NCBI GenBank assembly: GCA_003162655.1
Contig: PMMY01000107.1
Coordinates: forward strand, 1 to 5,141
DNA length: 5,141 nucleotides
Source of the DNA: Methanobacterium sp.
GTDB taxonomy: Archaea; Methanobacteriota; Methanobacteria; Methanobacteriales; Methanobacteriaceae
Reading direction: 5' to 3'
Below are positions 1 through 5,042 of this stretch, piece by piece. The position numbers and the translations under genes are program-made. Position 1 is the stretch's first letter. Each line of letters begins with the position of its first letter. The notes below the pieces were generated by a model. The model worked only from the letters and a program-made list of their open reading frames with translations. It was not told where the DNA came from and did no database searches.

Positions 1-785
1 TTTATCATTTCAGCTAATGTGGGTTCTTTGTAACCTTCCATGGGGATTCCAGGTTTTGGTTTGAAGTTCTGGATAATTATCTCCTGTATATGTCCATATT
101 TATCTTGAATTCTCCTTAATTCAAGGAGGGATTCGGCACGTTCAGCAACTGTCTCGCCTATCCCAATTAGAAGTCCGGTTGTAAATGGTATCTTCAGTTT
201 ACCTGCATTTTCAATTGTTGCAATTCTGAGTTCAGGGTCTTTTCCAGGACTTTTTTTATGTGCAATTGTTTCCATCATCCTATGGCTGCTTGTTTCAAGC
301 ATCAAACCCATTGAGGCATTCACTTCCCTAAGCTTTTTGAGTTCATATTTTTTAAGTATTCCTGGATTGCTGTGGGGTAAGAGTCCTGATTTTTCAAGGG
401 TTTCACTGCAGAGGAAGTAAAGATATTCTAGCATGTTCGCAAATCCAAGATCCTCTAATGAAGATATTACAATGTCTGTTCTGTCAGCCTGTTCACCAAA
501 AGTGAAAAGAGCTTCTTTACAGCTGAATGAATCTGCCTCTTTTATAATACTCATAACATTATCTGGTTTCATGAGTATTTGGGCATCTGATGAATTTGGA
601 TCCTTTCTGAAAGTGCAGTATCCGCATTCGTTTCTGCATATATCAGTTAAGGGTAGAAAAACATTTTTTGAATATGTTATAATGTTTTTGTTTCTTATAG
701 AATTGATTTCAGACATTAAAGATAATATTTCCCCAGATTTTCCATTTAGAAGGGATATAATATCTTCATTATACAGAAAAGCCAT
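1..785 (-). CDS. cofG: FO synthase subunit 1, radical SAM enzyme (CofG), 3' end cut by window
   Basis: CofG works with CofH to build 7,8-didemethyl-8-hydroxy-5-deazariboflavin (FO), the chromophore of coenzyme F420, in the cytoplasm. The first 261 residues are visible; the family is usually about 350 long, so roughly a quarter lies beyond the left edge. The radical-SAM cluster motif CRNECGYC gives Cys50, Cys54 and Cys57, preceded by the typical ITYSKNVFLPLTDIC stretch. Further family-like segments are LFTFGEQAD (93-101), MLETSS (162-167), TTGLLIGIGET (202-212) and IIIQNFKPKPG (236-246). The ATG at 785 is the only sensible start: an in-frame TAA lies 9 bases upstream (797-795), and a weak GTGA ribosome site lies 4 bases before it. 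It follows the DUF2120-like gene by 64 bp on the same strand and is probably cotranscribed with it. The family call is firm; the subunit 1 choice rests on the remembered motif pattern. Confidence 0.93.
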   Translation of the reverse strand, partial: MAFLYNEDIISLLNGKSGEILSLMSEINSIRNKNIITYSKNVFLPLTDICRNECGYCTFRKDPNSSDAQILMKPDNVMSIIKEADSFSCKEALFTFGEQADRTDIVISSLEDLGFANMLEYLYFLCSETLEKSGLLPHSNPGILKKYELKKLREVNASMGLMLETSSHRMMETIAHKKSPGKDPELRIATIENAGKLKIPFTTGLLIGIGETVAERAESLLELRRIQDKYGHIQEIIIQNFKPKPGIPMEGYKEPTLAEMI

Positions 786-849
786 TTTTTCACATTAATA
801 ATTTTTTTTAAAATCGTTGTTGATAAATTCTCCAAGTTTTCCTGATTTA
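786..849 (-). other. intergenic spacer with inverted repeat
   Basis: This 64-bp gap separates the DUF2120-like gene from cofG. It holds most of a perfect 9-bp inverted repeat (820-828 and 845-853), an A-rich run just before cofG, and the weak GTGA ribosome site of cofG at 793-790. I see no promoter, which fits cotranscription of the two genes. Confidence 0.5.
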
Positions 850-853
850 TCAA
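820..853 (-). repeat. perfect 9-bp inverted repeat (possible hairpin)
   Basis: On the minus strand TTGATAAAT pairs exactly with ATTTATCAA across a 16-base loop. The first arm contains the TGA stop of the DUF2120-like gene (852-850). No clean oligo-T run follows it, only TTTT and then a run of A, so a strong terminator is unlikely. It could be an RNA processing or stability element between two cotranscribed genes, or chance in AT-rich DNA. Confidence 0.45.
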
Positions 854-1287
854 GCTTCTGAATTGGATACAACCAGTTCAACAAAGAGTGGACCAATACC
901 ACTTTTATCTTTCCATAGTACCAAAAAAATTGCTATTTGACCTATGGTACCAAGACCATAATCTGTGTGACAATTCATTGATTCAAAGGATTCCTTAAGT
1001 CTATATATCCCGTATACGTCAGTTTCACCAGGTATTTCCACTGTTGCCCTTATATTTTCATCCATTATTCCTATCACATTAGTGGCCTCCTCAGAGAATA
1101 CGTCCATTCTCCTGGCTCCAATTACTTTCATAATTTCTGAAATTGTGATTGAAAGCTCTTCTGGATCTATTTTTTTCTTTGACATTCCTCTGACTATTAA
1201 GATCTGAGGGGTGTCGATGGCGGGTTTTGATCCATGGAATGCATCAAGTTCCCCCATTATTTTCCCGGCAATCTCATGTGTAGGCAT
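850..1287 (-). CDS. conserved methanogen protein of unknown function (DUF2120-like)
   Basis: This is a 145-residue soluble protein with no signal peptide, membrane segment or obvious catalytic motif. It appears to match the archaeal DUF2120 family, which is recalled rather than searched. Visible traits are an alpha/beta pattern, a segment rich in acidic residues around DPEELSITISEIMKVIGARR, and a conserved-looking GLGTIGQIAIFLVLWKDKSGIGP stretch near the C-terminus. The ATG at 1287 shares its A with the mptA stop (TGATG), indicating translational coupling. A TTG immediately upstream at 1290 would add one residue and sits 8 rather than 11 bases from the strong GGAGGA site, so either start is possible. 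Lying between mptA and cofG suggests a role tied to methanogenic coenzymes, but this is context only. The C-terminus may be altered by a frameshift, because another frame stays open past this stop. Confidence 0.82.
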   Translation of the reverse strand: MPTHEIAGKIMGELDAFHGSKPAIDTPQILIVRGMSKKKIDPEELSITISEIMKVIGARRMDVFSEEATNVIGIMDENIRATVEIPGETDVYGIYRLKESFESMNCHTDYGLGTIGQIAIFLVLWKDKSGIGPLFVELVVSNSEA

Positions 1288-2261
1288 CAATTTAATTGTC
1301 CTCCAGCACTATTTATCTCTCTTTTCAATTCGCCCATTGTTGCAACCTTTTCGGCAAAGGCATTGTGTCTGTGAATACTTTCCTCGTTGATCTGCCTCAC
1401 TGTAACAAGGGCATCATCGGGCAGATGTGAGAATTCATGAACAATCTTTTGAATCATATTCCTTACACAGTCCTCTACGAACATTGGATTTTTATGAGCG
1501 TGTACAACGACGGCATTTTCATCACTCCTTTTCAGAAGTTCACATACAGGTGAGCTCATTGAATTTTCTATTATTCTTATTAGGTCTTCTGCTCGGATTA
1601 CCAGGTTTTCTGGAACTTCCATCATTATCATTCCACGTCCTCTCTGATTGTGTGATGCGAATGATACAGTATTTAATACTTTTTGAGTTGTTTCTTCATC
1701 TAAAAATTCTAAAAGGTCAATTTTTGCCGATTCTTTGGTTGATTCCTGTGCACAGGGGCAGACTGTCATCCCAACTACTTCTGCACCGATCATCTTTCTT
1801 ATAACTATCCCATTATCATTTCTGATTCCTATTGCATCGGCCATGATATTGGTCATTTCTTGTGTTTTTATGTGAGTAACTGGTGATCTTTTCATGATCA
1901 TGTAATCACTCTTCATACTGACCTCAACTCTCTTAGCATATTTATGTTTTTTAAGCAGTAAACTTGCGATTTTGGCGCATAATGATTCTATTTCAACTGT
2001 TGTTCCTTCAATTGCTCCTTCAAGGACCTCACTTATAGCTTCGGGGTTTCTTGACATATGGATGCCCCTTTGTGTGCTAGGAAGATCAACAAATGCATTG
2101 AAGGTTGGTAAGAGTACTATCGGTCTCTTTCCGTCTCTTTCAATTTTTAAAAGTTTTTTAACTCCTTTAACTCCAACTCTAGTAAGGTGCACAGGAATGG
2201 TTGGTATATTGTCCTGGGTATCTGGGAAACATTTATCCAATTTTTTCACCCCTAAGTTCAT
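1287..2261 (-). CDS. mptA: GTP cyclohydrolase IV (MptA)
   Basis: MptA is the Fe(II)-dependent archaeal GTP cyclohydrolase that turns GTP into 7,8-dihydroneopterin 2',3'-cyclic phosphate, the first step of tetrahydromethanopterin synthesis. The 324-residue length fits the family (about 310-320). Family hallmarks are FPDTQDNIPTIPVHLTRVGV (12-31), FNAFVDLPSTQRGIHMSRN (54-72), VGMTVCPCAQE (163-173, with Cys168 and Cys170), SHNQRGRG (203-210), VHAHKNPMFVEDCVR (253-267) and the C-terminal ESIHRHNAFAE (294-304). The fold is the tunnelling fold shared with bacterial FolE2. The ATG at 2261 is chosen because an in-frame TAA sits 21 bases upstream and the conserved N-terminal block starts at residue 12. 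No Shine-Dalgarno sequence precedes it, unlike most other genes here. Its stop overlaps the next gene by one base. It is probably the first gene of an mptA, DUF2120-like, cofG unit. Confidence 0.95.
   Translation of the reverse strand: MNLGVKKLDKCFPDTQDNIPTIPVHLTRVGVKGVKKLLKIERDGKRPIVLLPTFNAFVDLPSTQRGIHMSRNPEAISEVLEGAIEGTTVEIESLCAKIASLLLKKHKYAKRVEVSMKSDYMIMKRSPVTHIKTQEMTNIMADAIGIRNDNGIVIRKMIGAEVVGMTVCPCAQESTKESAKIDLLEFLDEETTQKVLNTVSFASHNQRGRGMIMMEVPENLVIRAEDLIRIIENSMSSPVCELLKRSDENAVVVHAHKNPMFVEDCVRNMIQKIVHEFSHLPDDALVTVRQINEESIHRHNAFAEKVATMGELKREINSAGGQLN
1299..1304 (-). promoter_or_regulatory. ribosome binding site GGAGGA inside the mptA 3' end
   Basis: GGAGGA lies within the last codons of mptA. 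It is 8 bases before the TTG at 1290 and 11 bases before the ATG at 1287. The spacing favours TTG and the codon preference favours ATG, so it leaves the start of the DUF2120-like gene open by one codon. Confidence 0.65.
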
Positions 2262-2354
2262 AATTTGAATTTTATTGAATTAATGGATCGAAATTCATTT
2301 AATTTTTTTTAATTTAATTGATCAAAACGACTAATGAATAGGATTTATCTCAAC

Positions 2355-2362
2355 TATATTAA
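2355..2362 (-). promoter_or_regulatory. candidate TATA box for the mptA unit
   Basis: TTAATATA on the minus strand is preceded by an A-rich stretch that could serve as a TFB-recognition element. Transcription would start around 2330-2336 and leave a leader of about 70 bases. The whole gap is AT-rich and other TATA-like words occur, so the assignment is tentative. Confidence 0.33.
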
Positions 2363-2391
2363 CTTTTTTTTATTTTTATTTGATTTACTAT

Positions 2392-2404
2392 AAAAAGAAA
2401 AAAA
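2392..2404 (-). terminator. oligo-T archaeal terminator after the deacetylase/DUF2100-like pair
   Basis: Read on the minus strand, T7-C-T5 begins 2 bases after the TGA of the DUF2100-like gene. Archaeal termination mainly uses such T tracts without a hairpin. It separates this pair from the mptA unit, consistent with a separate promoter for mptA in the same gap. Confidence 0.55.
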
Positions 2405-2406
2405 TG

Positions 2407-3081
2407 TCATGATACTATTGCAATGAATTCACCAACAGTAATGTCCTTTAAATTATCTTTAGTTATAATTTGAGCATTGTAAAGCTTTTCTGCACGTTTT
2501 CCAAGTACTTTACCAGGTTTATCATTTTCAACTAGAACAATTATGTTTTTCAGATTGAATTGTTCCATTTTACGTTCTATATCGTTTTTAACATGTTTGA
2601 TTTTCTTTTTAATGCTTAATAATGCTGCATCAGGTATTTCAGGGTTTAAAATTTTCATGTCTTCATGATCCAAAGGTACTCCTGCAACTACAATCCTCTG
2701 TGGGTCGACACCAAGTTTGGTAATTGTTTTTTTAAAACTATTTTTAGTTGTTAAAATCAATAACTCCTTTGAATATTCATTTATATCTTCTTCTGAATCG
2801 TATTTGGTGATAACTCCAAAATCAGAAAGAATTTCGTCTATTTCATTTCTTGCAGCAAGGATCTTGTCAACAAATAAATCAGCGTTAGCTTGGTCAAGTT
2901 TATGAGTTGGCCTGCTTGTGTATATAAATTCTTCAGCTTCAAAGACAAGGTTCATGACATTTTCAAATACTAAAACATTTATATAGCCTTCTTTTGGAGG
3001 TTTTAGCTTTTCTTCATTTGTTTTAGATGTGGCAGCATCCTTGAGAAGGGACTGTGCTTGTTTAATCCTGAATTTTTCCAT
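2407..3081 (-). CDS. conserved methanogen protein of unknown function (DUF2100-like)
   Basis: A 224-residue soluble protein without signal peptide or membrane segment. I recall a resemblance to the archaeal DUF2100 family; this has not been searched. The N-terminal part (about 1-110) is helical and charged. The C-terminal half looks alpha/beta: RIVVAGVPL (129-137), then NIIVLVENDKPGKVLGKRAEKL (179-200) and AQIITKDNL (203-211). These alternate hydrophobic strands with Lys-rich helices, vaguely like a Rossmann or BRCT fold. There are no Cys residues and no metal-binding cluster. The start at 3081 is well supported by GAGGTGA four bases upstream. That site overlaps the stop of the deacetylase gene, so the two are very likely cotranscribed and translationally coupled. 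The function is unknown; a role linked to the deacetylase is inference from position only. Confidence 0.88.
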   Translation of the reverse strand: MEKFRIKQAQSLLKDAATSKTNEEKLKPPKEGYINVLVFENVMNLVFEAEEFIYTSRPTHKLDQANADLFVDKILAARNEIDEILSDFGVITKYDSEEDINEYSKELLILTTKNSFKKTITKLGVDPQRIVVAGVPLDHEDMKILNPEIPDAALLSIKKKIKHVKNDIERKMEQFNLKNIIVLVENDKPGKVLGKRAEKLYNAQIITKDNLKDITVGEFIAIVS

Positions 3082-3085
3082 AAAA

Positions 3086-3092
3086 TCACCTC
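3086..3092 (-). promoter_or_regulatory. strong Shine-Dalgarno GAGGTGA overlapping the upstream stop codon
   Basis: GAGGTGA lies four bases before the ATG at 3081 and matches the archaeal anti-Shine-Dalgarno very well. Its first two bases (3092-3091) are also the last two of the deacetylase TGA stop (3093-3091), which couples translation of the two genes. Confidence 0.85.
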
Positions 3093-4176
3093 AAAATTCA
3101 TAAAATGATGAAAAAACATCTTGGATATTCTTAAATATTTTTTTTGTTTCATCTGAAACATTTAGTTCCATAATGTGATTTTTATAAACTTCATCATAAT
3201 AGATAGGTAGTTTATTCCTCAATACATTAATCATTTTCATGTTGCACCTTGATAGTGCAGAAAGATTGTAGCCTCCTTCAAATATCAGAACCATTTTATT
3301 CGAAATTTCCATCATTTTTGACATTATCCAAGGGTAGAATTCATCATCGAGACACAATCTGGATAGTGGGTCATCTTTGTGCCCGTCAAATCCAACTTCA
3401 ATAAAGTGGAATTCGGCACTAAAATCATGGGCAACTGGTTCTAAAAGTCTTTCTAGGATGTACATATAATCTTCACTCGTAGATCCGGGCGGCATAGGAA
3501 TATTAATGTTGTATCCTTCTCCCTCTGAGTTGCCAATTTCTTCAATAAATCCTGAACCTGGAAATATGGTTCTAGGATCTTGGTGTATTGATATATAAAG
3601 GACATTAGGATCGTTTAGATAAATTTCAGCAGTTCCATTTCCATAGTGGGCGTCGAAATCAAAAATCATGAATTTCTTTATTCCATGGAACTCTCTGAGG
3701 TATTCTATGGCTACTGCAAGGTTGTTGAATAAACAGAAACCCATGGCTTTTTCCTTGGTTGCATGGTGTCCTGGAGGTCTAGCAAGTGAATATGCATAAT
3801 TGTATCCATCTAAAACAAGTTTTGAAGCTGTAATGGCCCCTCCTGCTGCAAGTTTTGCGATTTTGTAACTTTCTTGTGAAACCACAGTATCGAAGTCAAG
3901 GTAGCCCCCACCGGAACCACAGAATGTTTTTAAATAATCAACATAAGATTCTTGATGGACTCTTAAAATATCCTCACGGGAAGCCATTTCAGGTTTTATT
4001 ACATCAATATTCCCGTTAAGTTTAGGATATTCATCATAAAAACTGTTTATTTCTTTGAAATTTAAAATTCTTTCCTTTTCCAAGGAATCCATTATAACTC
4101 TAATTCTTTCCTTGTTTTCAGGATGAGCTCCTGTATTGTGTTTCTCATAATCCTTGGAGTGAACGAGTGCCATCAT
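3091..4176 (-). CDS. zinc-dependent histone deacetylase family protein
   Basis: A 361-residue member of the arginase/deacetylase fold that includes class II histone deacetylases, AcuC and acetylpolyamine amidohydrolases. It likely removes acetyl groups from lysine or from a small amine in the cytoplasm. Motifs in order are HNTGAHPENKERI (13-25), RPPGHHA (133-139, catalytic His137/His138), DFDAHYGNGT (173-182, zinc ligands Asp175 and His177), GFDGHKDDPL (262-271, zinc ligand Asp264) and EGGYNL (300-305, transition-state Tyr303). All catalytic residues are present, so activity is expected. Tyr178 replaces the His usually following the zinc His. Two ATGs (4176 and 4173) are possible and differ by one residue; neither has a strong ribosome site. 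It is the first gene of a pair with the DUF2100-like protein. Whether its substrate is chromatin protein, an enzyme or a polyamine cannot be told from sequence. Confidence 0.93.
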   Translation of the reverse strand: MMALVHSKDYEKHNTGAHPENKERIRVIMDSLEKERILNFKEINSFYDEYPKLNGNIDVIKPEMASREDILRVHQESYVDYLKTFCGSGGGYLDFDTVVSQESYKIAKLAAGGAITASKLVLDGYNYAYSLARPPGHHATKEKAMGFCLFNNLAVAIEYLREFHGIKKFMIFDFDAHYGNGTAEIYLNDPNVLYISIHQDPRTIFPGSGFIEEIGNSEGEGYNINIPMPPGSTSEDYMYILERLLEPVAHDFSAEFHFIEVGFDGHKDDPLSRLCLDDEFYPWIMSKMMEISNKMVLIFEGGYNLSALSRCNMKMINVLRNKLPIYYDEVYKNHIMELNVSDETKKIFKNIQDVFSSFYEF

Positions 4177-4207
4177 ATGAATTCTTCTTAATTAATTAAA
4201 TATTTTT

Positions 4208-4262
4208 AAAGTCATTTTAAATCAAATTAATATTTTAAGCTAGCCGATGTTGATATGACTTT
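4208..4262 (-). repeat. imperfect inverted repeat in the presumed deacetylase leader
   Basis: AAAGTCAT (4208-4215) is mirrored exactly by ATGACTTT (4255-4262), and inside it ATCAA (4221-4225) is mirrored by TTGAT (4250-4254). Together they give a 13-bp stem with a 5-base bulge on one side and a 24-base loop. Placed in the 5' leader, it could be an RNA hairpin or a protein-binding site. Confidence 0.45.
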
Positions 4263-4296
4263 TAAATTTCTTTGTTAATATTTCTTTAGAGAATAG

Positions 4297-4304
4297 TATA
4301 TAAT
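4297..4304 (-). promoter_or_regulatory. candidate TATA box for the deacetylase operon
   Basis: ATTATATA on the minus strand is the best TATA-like word in the gap. A start about 25 bases downstream (near 4273) would give a leader of about 95 bases beginning just before the inverted repeat at 4262-4208. A TTTAAAAATA word nearer the gene (about 4209-4200) is an alternative. Confidence 0.35.
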
Positions 4305-4336
4305 TATGAGCGAATATTTTTATTGGCAAATTAACT

Positions 4337-4344
4337 AAAAAAAA
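4337..4344 (-). terminator. T8 tract, possible terminator after lrp
   Basis: Eight T in a row on the minus strand follow directly after a 10-base palindrome (ATTTATAAAT, 4344-4353), about 85 bases beyond the lrp stop. It could end the lrp transcript. The TTTATAAA part could instead be a TATA box, so the call is weak. Confidence 0.3.
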
Positions 4345-4430
4345 TTTATAAATGTATTATAGAGTTTTGAAATCAATTAAGAATGAAATTATATAATATT
4401 TTATACTACTGGTTCTTAAGGGATTAAAAT

Positions 4431-4913
4431 TTATAGCATCTTACTAGATCCAAGATCTTCCTTAAGAATATTCAGGACTGTCTGGGTATAAGTTCTTTGA
4501 ACATCAGTCTCTTTAAGTAGACTTTTAACAAATTCATCTAGTTCTGACGTGTCTTTGAATCGTGCAACGATTATGGCATCGAATTCTCCAGTTACATCGT
4601 ACATACATAGCACATTTTTGTGATAGGATGTTTTATCTTCCCAATTTTTTAAAACCCCGCCCTTAACTCGAACTCCTATGATTGTGGTGAAGTTATATCC
4701 GAGTTTTCCATGGTCAATTACAGGTGCGAACTTTTTAATAACACCGGATTTCATCAGTTTTTCTATTCTGTTGTGTACAGTACCGATTGAAATGTCTAGT
4801 TTACGTGATATTTTCCTGTAAGACATTCTACCATCTTCATTGAATAGGTTGAGAATATTTTTATCTGTTTCATCTATCTTGACAGTATGCTGTTTTTCGT
4901 CATTATTTTTCAT
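4431..4913 (-). CDS. Lrp/AsnC family transcriptional regulator
   Basis: A 160-residue DNA-binding regulator of the leucine-responsive family, expected to form dimers or octamers and to sense an amino acid or related metabolite. Residues 13-60 form the AsnC-type helix-turn-helix, with KISRKLDISIGTVHNRIEKL as turn and recognition helix. A linker follows, and then the RAM effector domain (about 75-150) with the characteristic DVTGEFDAIIVARFKDTSEL. The start at 4913 is preferred over an in-frame ATG at 4925 (164 residues): GGTGA lies exactly five bases before 4913, and the upstream ATG overlaps that site and has none of its own. It stands alone, 254 bp from the deacetylase, with its own TATA-like box. 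Lrp proteins often regulate themselves and neighbours, so the deacetylase operon and the repeated ATTATAC words upstream are possible targets. The effector is unknown. Confidence 0.93.
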   Translation of the reverse strand: MKNNDEKQHTVKIDETDKNILNLFNEDGRMSYRKISRKLDISIGTVHNRIEKLMKSGVIKKFAPVIDHGKLGYNFTTIIGVRVKGGVLKNWEDKTSYHKNVLCMYDVTGEFDAIIVARFKDTSELDEFVKSLLKETDVQRTYTQTVLNILKEDLGSSKML

Positions 4914-4918
4914 ACATT

Positions 4919-4923
4919 TCACC
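4919..4923 (-). promoter_or_regulatory. Shine-Dalgarno GGTGA that decides the lrp start
   Basis: GGTGA matches the archaeal anti-Shine-Dalgarno and lies five bases before the ATG at 4913. It overlaps the earlier in-frame ATG at 4925-4923, which makes that upstream ATG an unlikely start. Confidence 0.7.
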
Positions 4924-4951
4924 ATTAACTGAACATTGTTTATAATTAAAA

Positions 4952-4981
4952 AATTATACTATAAATAATTATACATTATAC
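4952..4981. repeat. three ATTATAC words around the lrp promoter (possible operator)
   Basis: On the plus strand AATTATAC occurs at 4952-4959 and 4967-4974, a 15-base pitch, and CATTATAC follows at 4974-4981. They flank the candidate TATA box of lrp. Such spaced repeats could be Lrp binding sites for autoregulation, but AT-rich DNA yields similar words by chance. Confidence 0.3.
4959..4966 (-). promoter_or_regulatory. candidate TATA box for lrp
   Basis: ATTTATAG on the minus strand would place transcription start near 4935-4940, giving a leader of about 22-27 bases that includes the GGTGA ribosome site. This geometry is good for an archaeal promoter. Confidence 0.42.
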
Positions 4982-5042
4982 CTCAATATTTGCAAATAAT
5001 TTAGATATTAAAGATTTAAACATATACATAAATCGTATAAGA

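Noticed and set aside
433..798. Plus-strand open frame of 121 codons
   Set aside because: It lies wholly opposite cofG, whose radical-SAM motifs are unmistakable; the plus-strand product has no recognisable domain.
1427..1804. Plus-strand open frame of 125 codons
   Set aside because: It is the antisense shadow of mptA and has a Leu/Phe/His-rich composition typical of such shadows.
1972..2268. Plus-strand open frame of 98 codons
   Set aside because: It is antisense to the conserved N-terminal part of mptA, with no ribosome site or motif.
2301..2325. T8 run and TTGATCAA palindrome in the mptA leader
   Set aside because: The T run is on the plus strand, where no gene needs a terminator, and the 8-base palindrome is expected by chance in AT-rich DNA.
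2717..2905. Plus-strand open frame of 62 codons
   Set aside because: It is opposite the DUF2100-like gene, short and without motifs.
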